This document shows positions 24,001-33,544 of a stretch of 64,000 nt of DNA, piece after piece. Position 1 is the first letter of the stretch. Every line of letters starts with the position of its first letter. This DNA comes from Channallabes apus (taxonomy: Eukaryota; Chordata; Actinopteri; Siluriformes; Clariidae). The position numbers were made by a program, and so were the translations under genes. The notes under the pieces are model-generated. The model was given only the letters and a program-made list of their open reading frames with translations. It had not been told where the DNA came from and did not search any database. The stretch is taken from contig CM060112.1 of NCBI GenBank assembly GCA_030522415.1, positions 14,121,227 through 14,185,226 of the forward strand. Reading direction: 5' to 3'.

Positions 24001-25488
24001 ACAATTTTCCATTCAACAAAAATCAGTTTACCTATCTTGGTATTACAATTACAAGGAAACATAAACACCTTTTTAAAGAAAATTTTATTAGGTTGTTGAA
24101 CCAAACAAGAAAGGGCTTGGGACGATGGTCACCACTGTCCATGTCCCTGGTGGGCCGCATTAATGCCATTAAAATGAGTATTCTTCCTAAATTTTTATAT
24201 CTCTTTCAGTCTGTACCTGTTTTTATTCCCAAATCTTACTTTGGTGCTTTAGACTCAATTATATCTTCTTACCTTTGGAAAGGTAAACATCCTCGATTGA
24301 AGAAGTCCCTACTTCAAAGATCTAAAAGTGACCGTGGCATGGCTCTACCTAACTTTCGTTTCTACTACTGGGCAGCAAACATTCGATCTGTCATCTTTCG
24401 GTCATATTTTCATAACCAACCTAATCGGCCTGGTTGGGTGGAAATGGAGATAAAGTCTGTCAAAAACCTCTCTCTCTGCACTCCTTGGATCTGCTCTCCC
24501 CATCCCCTCAATTAAATTAATCAATAACTCAGTTGTTAGGCATACACTGAGAGTATGGGCTCAGTTCAGAAAGCACAGCGGTCTTCTGGGCTTTTCTCTG
24601 TCCAGTCCTATCGTCTCTAACCATCTCTTCCAACCTTCTTTACAGGAATGGTACGATAAGGACATCAAGCTTTGCAAAGATCTGTTTGTTGACCATAAAT
24701 TGGCATCGTTTGAACAGCTTTCCGAAAGGTTTAACCTACCCAATTCTCATTTGGGTAAGACACTTCATTCGCCCTTTAATACCAAAAAGGCTCCTGCAGC
24801 AAACATTCCAGATAAACTCCTCTGTTTGTCCCCGCTGCATAAAGGCCTAATATCCACTGTTTATGGTGGATTGATGGCTTCGAGTCACACCCCTTTGGGT
24901 AAAATTAAAACTGCTTGGGAGAAGGATTTAAATTTGTCACTATCAGATGATACTTGGAATTCAATTCTTAAACTTGTCAAATCTACCTCCTTATGTGCCC
25001 GCCACTCTTTATTACACTTTAAGGTTGTACACAGGGCTCATCTCTCCAAACTTAAACTTTCCCGTTTCTACCCAGACATTGATCCTTGTTGTAATGAATG
25101 TTAAAGCGGAGAGGCGTCTCTTATTCATATGTACTGGACATGTCCGAATTTTGAAAAATTCTGGAGGGATGTTTTTAAGACCTTGTCGTATGTATTGAAA
25201 TGCAATCTTGAACCAGACCCTCTGATTGCTCTTTTTGGTGTCACTGGAGAGGAAGATAAGAGTCTAACTCCAGCTAAAAAGCGTTTGTTATCTTGTGCGA
25301 CACTCCTGGCCAGGCGTTCTCTTTTATTCAAGTGGAAGGATGCCACGTCACCCACTCACGCCCAGTGGCTCAGAGATATCATGTCCTGTTTGTCCCTGGA
25401 GAAGATTCACTACACAATTCGTTATTCAGACTTGAAATTTCAACAGGTGTGGGGGCCCTTCCTTCACTTTATTCATATACATTTATAG
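21018..25488 (+). pseudogene. LINE ORF2 pseudogene (endonuclease + reverse transcriptase)
   Basis: Starts MNSSLNFVSWNVKGLN with the APE-type endonuclease (catalytic N; LQETH). It stops at a TAG at 21339-21341 where the copy at 64 kb has a sense codon. Further frameshifts follow around 21400-21850, then the solo LTR at 21879-22608. The reverse transcriptase resumes at 22609 (SPGPDGFPAEFF, SYRPISLLNVDVK, RGTRQGCPLSPLLFNLAIEP) and runs to a stop at 23822. Later frames carry LNLHKSELFLLDN and the C-terminal region up to HFIHIHL. The YADD-bearing segment near 23840 lies in a shifted frame. It cannot encode a working enzyme. Confidence 0.9.
21879..22608 (+). mobile_element. Solo LTR (730 bp) inside LINE ORF2
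   Basis: Begins TGTAACAGGCGG and ends TTGTTACA (TG...CA ends), flanked by a 4-bp duplication GGAT (21875-21878 and 22609-22612). The uninterrupted site is known from the LINE copy at 64 kb, so the boundaries are exact. A TATA-like CATAAAAGG (near 21953) and an ATTAAA signal (near 22493) suggest + orientation. No internal retroviral-type genes remain; recombination between two LTRs would leave this. Confidence 0.85.
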
Positions 25489-25797
25489 TTTGATTCCTTT
25501 CTTATTTAATTACTTGTTTGTTTGTTTTCTTTCCCCTTTTTATTCCTTTTTATTTTTTGCACATAGAACCAAAAAAACTTCCAGCTCCATATTCTTTTTT
25601 TTTCTTCTTTTTGTTCTCTCTCAATGCCTGGCATCTAGCCTTTCTTATGCATGTAAAACTGGCTTGGAGTCAGGGAGGGACGGGGTGGGTGTTATAGGGT
25701 TTATAAGGGGGTTATAAAACCTGTATTAAAACATTGCATGTTTACCCTGTTATATCCCTGTTAAAAATCAATAAAAATATTGTTGATTAAAACATGC

Positions 25798-25992
25798 TGT
25801 AACGGTACGGCAAGTCACGCCCTCTGCTCGAGCCAAGTCATGATCTCCAGCGATTCCTTTCCACATTCCATCCCGTTGCCTCCGTTTTACCGCCCCATTC
25901 ATTCATGCTCGAGCATACCTGTGCCTCATCTCATTCATCACATCGACTCAATATAACTCCTCCTCAGACAGCGAACTCTTGCCGAATTATTC
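25798..25992 (+). repeat. Inverted U3 stub attached outside the 3' LTR of element A
   Basis: Reads TGTAACGGTACGGCAAG... in the + direction, the reverse of the adjoining LTR. It comprises a full U3 (25798-25980, 183 bp, the same length as the U3 at 32255-32073, one mismatch seen), then GCCGAATTATT (25981-25991) and one C (25992), and joins the LTR end TGTCACGG at 25993. The junction is identical to the complement of the 5' LTR/primer-site junction at 31246-31265. Confidence 0.9.
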
Positions 25993-26989
25993 TGTCACGG
26001 GCTGGACCGTGTGAGGCAGGCTTAGGGAACCCAAAAGCAGACAAAACAGACTTTGTTCAGTATAACTGATTTTAATGCAAAATATGAAAGTCAAACAGAA
26101 GGAGAATTATAATAAAAGGAAAGTTACTTTATTTCAAAATCACTGATCTTAATGCAAAATATGAGAGTCAAACAGAAGGAGAATTATAATAAAAGGAAAG
26201 TTACTTTATTTCAAAATCACTGATCTTAATGCAAAATATGAGAGTCAAACAGAAGGAGAGTTATAATAAAAAGGAAAGTTACTTTCTTGGTTTCAGTACT
26301 ATGGATTCTAACTCTGGATAAGAAAGTGAAACAGAGAATGGAAAAACAAAAACATTACTTGAGACGACCTGTGGCGTGGCTTGGCCGAGGCTGTGAACAG
26401 GAGCCAAGGAGTGAGTGACACAGAGCATGCGCAGTGTCCTGCAGAGCGGGCGCAACTGAGAACGCGCAGGTAGAGCGAAGGCAGGAGCAGAGCGAGCACA
26501 GCTGTGTGGAGAGCTGAAGTCCGTTGAGCGCGCGCTGAATCCGACGCGCCGGCAGAGAGAGCGCAGCAGCAGAGTGAGATACGACCTGCAGCAATCCTAT
26601 GGGTGTTAACAGAGTCAAAGTCGAGAGTGAAAGCAAAGATTCAAAGCCGGGTAATCAGTCAACGTAGCAAACAGTTCCGATTCGTGAAGCAAAGACGTAA
26701 CTAGAGGTGAAAAAAGGGTCAACAACGTGAGAGGAAAAAACGGTATTACTTGGCAAAAATACTAGGCACAAAAAAACACTTGGCTTGGAGCACGCAATAA
26801 TTCGGCAAGAGTTCGCTGTCTGAGGAGGAGTTATATTGAGTCGATGTGATGAATGAGATGAGGCACAGGTGTGCTCGAGCATGAATGAATGGGGCGGTAA
26901 AACGGAGGCAACGGGATGGAATGTGGAAAGGAATCGCTGGAGATCATGACTTGGCTTGAGCAGAGGGCGTGACTTGCCGTACCGTTACA
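25993..26989 (-). repeat. 3' LTR of element A (997 bp)
   Basis: On the minus strand it begins TGTAACGGTACGG (26989) and ends CCGTGACA (25993). It contains about 2.7 units of a 77-bp tandem repeat near 26070-26275. Pol ends inside it at 26944. Confidence 0.93.
26070..26275. repeat. 77-bp tandem repeat inside the LTR
   Basis: The motif containing AGTCAAACAGAAGGAGA recurs at spacings of 77 bp (starts near 26081, 26158, 26235). The same array is present in the other LTR near 31350-31540. Confidence 0.85.
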
Positions 26990-27010
26990 GTACCCCCCCT
27001 CCTATGGGCG
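26990..27010 (-). other. Polypurine tract of element A
   Basis: On the minus strand a purine-rich AGGAGGGGGGGTAC directly precedes the 3' LTR (TGTAACGG), as expected for the plus-strand primer. It overlaps the pol reading frame. Confidence 0.8.
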
Positions 27011-30000
27011 CCACCGGGCGTCCTAACTGGTGCCTCTGGGTGCTGCCGGTGGAAGTCTGAGATTAGAGTTGGGTCGACAATGAACCTGGCAGGAACCCAA
27101 CTTCTCTCTTCTGGCCCATAACCCTCCCAGTCGACGAGGTACTGTAGGCCTTTGCCTCGGCGTCGGGCTCTTAGCAGCTTGCGTACTGCAAAAACCTCAT
27201 CTCCGTCAATGAGTTGAGGAGGAGGGGGAGGGCGGGTGGGTTGGGATAGAGGGCAGGGGACCAGTCGCCTGAGTTGCGAAACGTGAAATGTTGGGTTGAT
27301 GCGGCGCATAGCTAGAGGTAAGGAAAGCCTGACGGCAACGGGGTTAATTACCTTGGTGATGGTGAATGGTCCGATGAACCTGGGGGACAATTTGGGGGTG
27401 GTTGTTTTGATGGGAATGTCTCGGGTGGACAGCATCACCCTCTGACCCACTCTGTACCTGGGGGCTGCTGAGCGGCGTCGGTCAGCTTGCCGCTTGAAGG
27501 TACTGATGGTGCGTAGGAGACGGGTTCTGGCCTGGGACCACACTCTCCTGCAGCGGCGCACGAAAGACAGAGCTGACGGTGCTGTTGCTTCCTCTTCTTG
27601 GGATGGGAACAGTGGAGGCTGATAGCCCAAGCAGCACTGGAATGGAGAGAGGCCTGTAGCAGAGGTTGGCAGAGAGTTGTGCGCATACTCTATCCAGGGG
27701 AGTGTCCTGCTCCATGTGGTTGGGTCCCTTGAGGCCATGCACCTTAAGGCCTTCTCTAGCTCCTGGTTCAATCTCTCTGTCTGTCCATTTGACTGAGGGT
27801 GATAACCAGAGGATAGGCTGGGTGTTGCTCTGATTAGTCTGCAAAATGTCTTCCAGAACTCTGCTGAGAACTGGGGGCCACGGTCAGAGACAATGTCAGA
27901 GGGGAGACCATGCAGACGGAAGGCGTGGAGGACCATCAGCTCGGCCGTTTCCTTGGCTGACGGGAGCTTTGGCAAAGGAACGAAATGGGCAGCCTTTGAG
28001 AAGCGATCAACTATGGTCAGTATACAGGTGTTGCCCTCAGAATTGGGGAAGCCGGTAATGAAGTCCAGAGCGATATGAGACCAGGGGCGGCGAGGGGCTG
28101 GGAGGGGATTCAGGAACCCAGCAGGGGGTTTGTTGGTTGACTTGTTCCTGATGCAAGTGTCACAGGCTGTCACAAACCCCTGAACATCAGTCTTCATAGA
28201 AGGCCACCAGAACCGTTGTTGAAGGAGGGATAGGGTGCGGGCTCTCCCCGGATGACAGGCAATTCGAGAGCTGTGTCCCCATTCCAGCACCCGAGATCGG
28301 ACAGACACTGGGACAAAGAGAAGGCCTGGGGGAACGTTGCTGGGGCCTGGCTCCCGATTGAGCGCATTCTTCACCAGCGATTCAATATCCAGGACTGCGG
28401 CCGCCACAAGGCAACGAGGAGGCAGGATTGTCTCGGCCGGCACTGGTTCATGGGGAGTGGAGAACTGCCGAGATAGGGCGTCAGGCTTCCCATTTTTGGA
28501 GCCCGGGCGATATGAGAGCGAGAAATCAAAACGGGAGAAAAATAGGCTCCACCTGGCCTGACGGGCATTGAGCCTCCTGGCTGACCTGAGGTACTCCAGG
28601 TTTTTGTGGTCGGTCCAGACCAGGAATGGAGAGGAAGTTCCCTCTAACCAGTGTCTCCACTCTTCTAGGGCAAGTTTGACCGCCAACAGCTCCCGATCTC
28701 CTATGTCATAGTTCCTTTCAGCAGAGGAGAGACAGCGGGAGAAAAAGGAGCAGGGGTGCAACTTATTATCCTTGAGTGACCTTTGAGACAAGACGGCCCC
28801 AACTCCTGACTCGGAGGCGTCCACCTCCACCACAAACTGGAGAGACGGGTCCGGGATGATCAGAATGGGTGCAGATGTGAACCTAAGTTTTAGGTTGGTG
28901 AATGCCTCTTCAGCCTGCAGGTTCCAGAGAAAGGGAACCTTGGTGGAGGTTAGCATGGTGAGAGGTGCTGCCACTGAGCTGTAATTTCTGATGAAGCGCC
29001 TATAAAAATTGGCAAAGCCCAAGAATCGCTGGAGCTCTTGTCTTGTGGTGGGTGTGGGCCAGTCTGTAACAGCAGTTAGCTTGGATGGCTCCATCTGCAG
29101 GCTGGAAGGGGCAATAATAAAACCAAGGAATGACACAGATTCTCTGTGGAATTCACACTTCTCTGCTTTAACAAAAAGTTTATTCTCGAGGAGTCTTTGC
29201 AAGACCTGTCTGACGTGCAACTTGTGCTCCTTCAGAGAACGAGAAAAAATCTAAATGTCGTCCAGGTAAACAAAAACGGATATATTTAGAAAGTCCCTTA
29301 GGACGTCATTCACCAGGGCTTGAAAAACGGCAGGAGCGTTGGTCAGTCCGAAGGGAACCACTAGGTACTCGTAGTGGCCTGTGGGTGTATTGAATGCAGT
29401 CTTCCATTCGTCCCCCTCCCTTACTCTTACCAGGTGATATGCGTTTCGCAAGTCCAGTTTGGTGAACACACTAGCCCCTTGCAGCAGTTCGAACGCAGAG
29501 GACATGAGGGGAAGGGGATAGCGATTCTTGACAGTGATAGCATTTAGACCACGGTAATCAATACAGGGGCGAAGGGACTTGTCCTTCTTATCCACAAAAA
29601 AGAAACCAGCTCCGGCCGGCGAGGATGAGGGTCGGATGATCCCTGCTGCCAGTGACTCAGTGATGTACTTATCCATGGCTTCTCTCTCCGGAGCCGAAAG
29701 GGAATACAAGCGGCCTCTTGGGGGGGTGGTATCTGGGAACAGATCAATGGAGCAATCATATGGTCTGTGGGGTGGTAAAGAGAGGGCACGTGACTTGCTA
29801 AACACTTGCCGGAGGTCGCGGTACTCAGGCGGAACACTGGACAGATCAGAAACATCATCGTTGACAACACCGGGTGGTGAATGAACTCTAGCGGAGTGAA
29901 GGCACGAAGACATACAGGAAGGGCTCCAATCAAGAATGGTGTTCTTGGCCCAATCAATGTTGGGGTTATGTCTGACCAGCCATGGATTCCCAAGGACGAC

Positions 30001-30335
30001 TGGGGCATGAGAGCTCTTCATAATGAAAAAGGAGATAATCTCTATATGGTTACCTGAGGTTCTAAGAGTGACAGGGTGCGTGCGATGGGTGATGGGAGAT
30101 AGAGAGCTGCCGTCAAGGGCCTGGACAGACAGGGGGTTGTCTAGGGGCAGAAAAGGGATTCCCAGCTTCCTTGCGGTAACGGCACAGATCAGGTCTTGGT
30201 CGGATCCAGAGTCAATGAGGGCCTTGAGTGGTTGCGCTTGGTTGTTCCAGACGATCATGACTGGTAATAAGGATCGTTTACCTGAGAGGTTTCCTTGAGA
30301 GTGGCCCTCCAAGACTCCCAGTCTCATTGGGGGGC

Positions 30336-31241
30336 CTATCTTTTTAACGGGCACTGAAGGCGGAAATGACCTACTTGGCCACAGTAGAAGCAGGCTTCTT
30401 TCTCCCGCCGACGTTGGCGCTCTTCGGGGGAGATTCGGGTCCGGTCAACCTGCATAGGCTCAGCCAGCGGATCAGTAGCTTGTGGAGGGGTGATTGGTCT
30501 GACTCTTATGAGGGGTTGTGTGTGTTCACGGCGCCTAAGTCGGAGGCGCGCATCGACGCGGCCAGCTAAGTCCATGAGTTCCTCCAGGTTCGCTGGCTGC
30601 TCCCGAGAGATCAACTCATCCTTGATGGCCTCACTCAGCCCGTGAAAAAACACGTCATACATGGCACAGTCGTTCCATCCACAAGAAGCTGCCAGGGTGC
30701 GGAACTCAATGGCATAATCATAGGCTGAACATGTTCCTTGACGGAGTCTCAACATCTGCCCCGCTGCTTCTCGGCCAGAGAGTGAACGATCAAAGACTCT
30801 CCTCATCTCCTGAGTGAATGTCTCGTAGTTGGTGCAACGGGGATCATCAGCGTCCCAAAGCGCTGTTCCCCATTCACGAGCCTTTCCAGAGAGGAGGGTG
30901 ATGATGTAAGCTATCTTGGAACGTTCAGTGGGGAATGTTGAGGTTTGTAATTCAAGAGACAATGAGCATTGGGAAAGAAAAGATCGGCAGGTGCCAGGTT
31001 CTCCGCTGTAGGACTGGGGAGGCGGCAGACGAGGCTCTCGGATCTGAGGTGGTGGGGACAGCACTGGAGGTGGGGGTGGTGCAGCCTGAAGATGTTCGAT
31101 CCGAGAGGTCAATGCAGAGAGTGTGTCTGCCATAAGCTTAAGGCTCTGGTTGACCTGCAGAATTTCCCCTTGGTGTGCGCCGAGGAGGGTGCCCTGGGCC
31201 TCCAAGGCGGTTCTGAGCTGTCCTAGGTCTGCTGGGTCCAT
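30336..31241 (-). CDS. Element A gag
   Basis: 301 codons, intact, starting 16 bases inside the 5' LTR end ([17 protein letters not shown]). Gag forms the particle that packages element RNA. It has an N-terminal coiled-coil-like region, a retrotransposon-gag core (about residues 75-220: [33 protein letters not shown]) and one zinc knuckle [14 protein letters not shown] (residues 284-297) just before the stop. The pol frame lies at -1 relative to gag and overlaps its end, with a GTTAAAA heptamer at 30348-30342. Confidence 0.93.
   Translation of the reverse strand: MDPADLGQLRTALEAQGTLLGAHQGEILQVNQSLKLMADTLSALTSRIEHLQAAPPPPPVLSPPPQIREPRLPPPQSYSGEPGTCRSFLSQCSLSLELQTSTFPTERSKIAYIITLLSGKAREWGTALWDADDPRCTNYETFTQEMRRVFDRSLSGREAAGQMLRLRQGTCSAYDYAIEFRTLAASCGWNDCAMYDVFFHGLSEAIKDELISREQPANLEELMDLAGRVDARLRLRRREHTQPLIRVRPITPPQATDPLAEPMQVDRTRISPEERQRRREKEACFYCGQVGHFRLQCPLKR
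30342..30348 (-). promoter_or_regulatory. Candidate -1 frameshift site between gag and pol
   Basis: On the minus strand the last gag codons read CCG TTA AAA AGA TAG. G TTA AAA resembles known slippery heptamers of the GTTAAAC type. A slip of one base back enters the pol frame (AAG ATA GGC). The distance to the gag stop is short, as expected. No downstream structure was evaluated. Confidence 0.5.
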
Positions 31242-31245
31242 GTTG

Positions 31246-31257
31246 GCCGAATTATTC
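31246..31257 (-). other. Self-priming primer-binding site of element A
   Basis: Directly after the 5' LTR end (minus strand) comes G, then AATAATTCGGC. It does not start TGG, so it does not look like a tRNA 3'-end site. The 11 nt are exactly complementary to GCCGAATTATT inside the LTR at 32072-32062, the inferred RNA 5' end. Confidence 0.75.
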
Positions 31258-32255
31258 TGTCACGGGCTGGACCGTGTGAGGCAGGCTTAGGGAACCCAAA
31301 AGCAGACAAAACAGACTTTGTTCAGTATAACTGATTTTAATGCAAAATATGAAAGTCAAACAGAAGGAGAATTATAATAAAAGGAAAGTTACTTTATTTC
31401 AAAATCACTGATCTTAATGCAAAATATGAGAGTCAAACAGAAGGAGAATTATAATAAAAGGAAAGTTACTTTATTTCAAAATCACTGATCTTAATGCAAA
31501 ATATGAGAGTCAAACAGAAGGAGAGTTATAATAAAAAGGAAAGTTACTTTCTTGGTTTCAGTACTATGGATTCTAACTCTGGATAAGAAAGTGAAACAGA
31601 GAATGGAAAAACAAAAACATTACTTGAGACGACCTGTGGCGGTGGCTTGGCCGAGGCTGTGAACAGGAGCCAAGGAGTGAGTGACACAGAGCATGCGCAG
31701 TGTCCTGCAGAGCGGGCGCGACTGAGAACGCGCAGGTAGAGCGAAGGCAGGAGCAGAGCGAGCGCAGCTGTGTGGAGAGCTGAAGTCCGTTGAGCGCGCG
31801 CTGAATCCGACGCGCCGGCAGAGAGAGCGCAGCAGCAGAGTGAGATACGACCTGCAGCAATCCTATGGGTGTTAACAGAGTCAAAGTCGAGAGTGAAAGC
31901 AAAGATTCAAAGCCGGGTAATCAGTCAACGTAGCAAACAGTTCCGATTCGTGAAGCAAAGACGTAACTAGAGGTGAAAAAAGGGTCAACAACGTGAGAGG
32001 AAAAAACGGTATTACTTGGCAAAAATACTAGGCACAAAAAAACACTTGGCTTGGAGCACGCAATAATTCGGCAAGAGTTCGCTGTCTGAGGAGGAGTTAT
32101 ATTGAGTCGATGTGATGAATGAGATGAGGCACAGGTGTGCTCGAGCATGAATGAATGGGGCGGTAAAACGGAGGCAACGGGATGGAATGTGGAAAGGAAT
32201 CGCTGGAGATCATGACTTGGCTCGAGCAGAGGGCGTGACTTGCCGTACCGTTACA
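31258..32255 (-). repeat. 5' LTR of element A (998 bp)
   Basis: Same sequence as 25993-26989 with one extra base and about three substitutions. U3 is 32255-32073 and the R start is placed at 32072. It carries the promoter and the 77-bp repeats. Confidence 0.93.
32062..32102 (-). promoter_or_regulatory. Element A LTR core promoter (TATA and start site)
   Basis: Minus-strand ATATAAC at 32102-32096 is followed about 30 nt later by GCCGAATTATT at 32072-32062. The spacing is standard for TATA-directed initiation, and the 11 nt equal the complement of the primer site, so both lines of evidence point to a start at 32072. Confidence 0.7.
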
Positions 32256-32487
32256 CATGCACAAATATAGTACTGATGAAACTGAGTCACAATTTATTGC
32301 AATTCTAAACTTTATCCCCCTTTTAAATATAAATGTTCTTCTTAGCAAATGTACTGAACAACACAATGCTATACCATTGACATCGATTCCACATGGAATT
32401 CCTGTTCCATTTTTCATAAAACTATGTCTGATGCCTGGAAAACTTTCATCACCTTGCATTTGAGTATGGATTTTTGTGACTTCCCTG

Positions 32488-32698
32488 ACAAAAGCCCGAT
32501 TCGGACGGGACTAGTTTTACAGGGGGTCATTAGAGAAATTTCTGTTTCACAGATGTACTTTGTCATTTTAATCCCGTCCGAATCTGCCATGTCTGTCTTT
32601 CTCTCACACGACCTCTGTAAAAATTCCAGAGCAAATTATCTACTGTTTTTCAGCAAACTCGTCGGTCCTCTGAGAAATCTAATCCCGTCCTAATGCGA
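32488..32698. mobile_element. Small inverted-repeat element (possible MITE)
   Basis: CGATTCGGACGGGACTAG at the left end and CTAATCCCGTCCTAATGCG at the right form imperfect inverted repeats about 210 bp apart, with a third related block near 32571. No coding content. The family is not identified. Confidence 0.45.
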
Positions 32699-32699
32699 A

Positions 32700-32960
32700 T
32701 GTCTGTGATTGCCGAAATTTTTTTTTTTTCCAAAACGCGTTTTCTTTTGTATTTTGGTCAACGTGAGCTACCGTACTATCTCTAGCGCGCCGGTATTCAA
32801 GTTTGCACACCAATAATGGATGTAGATGTGGACATGTGGTCTTGTGCAACGCCCACATGTAAAACACAGACACTCCTACCTCCGTATTTAGGTAATTATG
32901 CAACAACAGCAACTCTGAGTTCTTATTTTAAGGCACAGAGGTCAGCCTTTCTGGAATAGT
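32700..32960. other. No feature seen
   Basis: Includes a poly-T run near 32718-32730. No exon or repeat recognised. Confidence 0.5.
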
Positions 32961-32969
32961 TCTTGCACG

Positions 32970-33180
32970 AACAGTATTGTCAGGTGCATTTGCGAAACCC
33001 ATCAAGCACCATGATCAAACTGGCTCTCATGAAGACCTTCCAAGGAAAGCAAGACCAAAACTTACCTCTGCTGCAGAGGAGAAGTTCATTTAGTTACCAG
33101 CCTCGAAAATTACCAGTTAACATCTTGGAGGGTCTGGCTCGCAATCTCTGTTCCAGTCTGTTGCCACAAAGTTTATAGCA
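32970..33180 (+). pseudogene. Tc1-like transposase N-terminal fragment
   Basis: The DNA phrases CTCATGAAGACCTTCCAAGG and CTCTGCTGCAGAGGAGAAG correspond to the linker between the two helix-turn-helix domains of Tc1 transposases. The frame is disrupted and no inverted repeats are visible. Confidence 0.55.
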
Positions 33181-33544
33181 TAACATTGTCATACACCAAA
33201 TGAATATCAGATCTGCGCTGGCAACACAGCACAGGTGAATGTCATATACAGTATATACAAATATATGTGCTTATTTGGAAGCCTTGCAGTGTGTGTTAAC
33301 GGGGATGCTTCAGACATCAAACTGTTAAATTGAGCTTTCAGGTAGAACGTTATTTTTTCTTTTATAACGTGTAAAGTTTACCACTACCGGGATATGGGAA
33401 TGATGTTGCAAAAATGTCAAACTCGAATAATGAGCTTTTTTTTTTTTGTTTGTTTCAAGGGCTACAGGGACCAAGCACTTTCTCTCCCCACTCCTAAGCT
33501 GGATTTAGAGGCAAAAGCTCAAGCTGCTGTTGATAGGTGAAGTA
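33181..33544. other. No feature seen
   Basis: AT-rich spacer between a Tc1 fragment and the truncated end of Gypsy element B. Confidence 0.5.

Larger units (their letters stand above)
19590..25797 (+). mobile_element. L1/Tx1-like LINE, near full length, broken (copy 1)
   Basis: Two-ORF non-LTR retrotransposon: an ORF1 region at 19600-20395, then endonuclease/reverse transcriptase ORF2 at 21018-25488 and a 3'UTR ending in AATCAATAAAAATATTGTTG. ORF2 is damaged throughout and split by a 730-bp solo LTR. Gypsy element A is inserted next to its 3' end (at 25797). The exact 5' end is uncertain. Confidence 0.85.
26944..30354 (-). pseudogene. Element A pol (protease-RT-RNase H-integrase-chromodomain), one stop codon
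   Basis: Polyprotein that copies and integrates the element. The first part (30354-29251, 367 codons) has protease [12 protein letters not shown] (about residue 46) and reverse transcriptase up to FVYLDDI. An in-frame TAG at 29253-29251 follows immediately. The same frame then continues to 26944: RNase H (VEVDAS, RELLA, WTDHKN, PDALS), integrase zinc region (H-H-C-C, CDTC), integrase core with D, D and E (LDFITG; SDRGPQF; QTERLN, last two 35 residues apart), a GPF motif and a C-terminal chromodomain ([12 protein letters not shown]...YLVDWEGY). The chromodomain places it in the chromovirus/sushi branch. Apart from the stop it looks intact. Confidence 0.92.
25798..32255 (-). mobile_element. Chromodomain Gypsy (sushi-like) LTR retrotransposon, element A
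   Basis: Minus-strand order: 5' LTR (32255-31258), primer-binding site, gag, pol with protease, reverse transcriptase, RNase H, integrase and chromodomain, polypurine tract, 3' LTR (26989-25993), then an unusual 195-bp inverted U3 stub (25992-25798). The whole block, stub included, is flanked by a perfect 5-bp duplication CATGC (25793-25797 and 32256-32260). The two LTRs differ by only about three substitutions and one 1-bp indel in 1 kb, so insertion was recent. A single TAG in pol is the only coding lesion I see. Confidence 0.92.

Noticed and set aside
25798..25992. Independent older LTR fragment that happened to neighbour element A
   Set aside because: The CATGC duplication encloses it together with element A, its length equals U3 exactly and the junction equals the primer-site junction; a single integration explains all three.
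27846..28561. Plus-strand open frames over Gypsy pol
   Set aside because: They are antisense shadows of the minus-strand integrase/RNase H gene.
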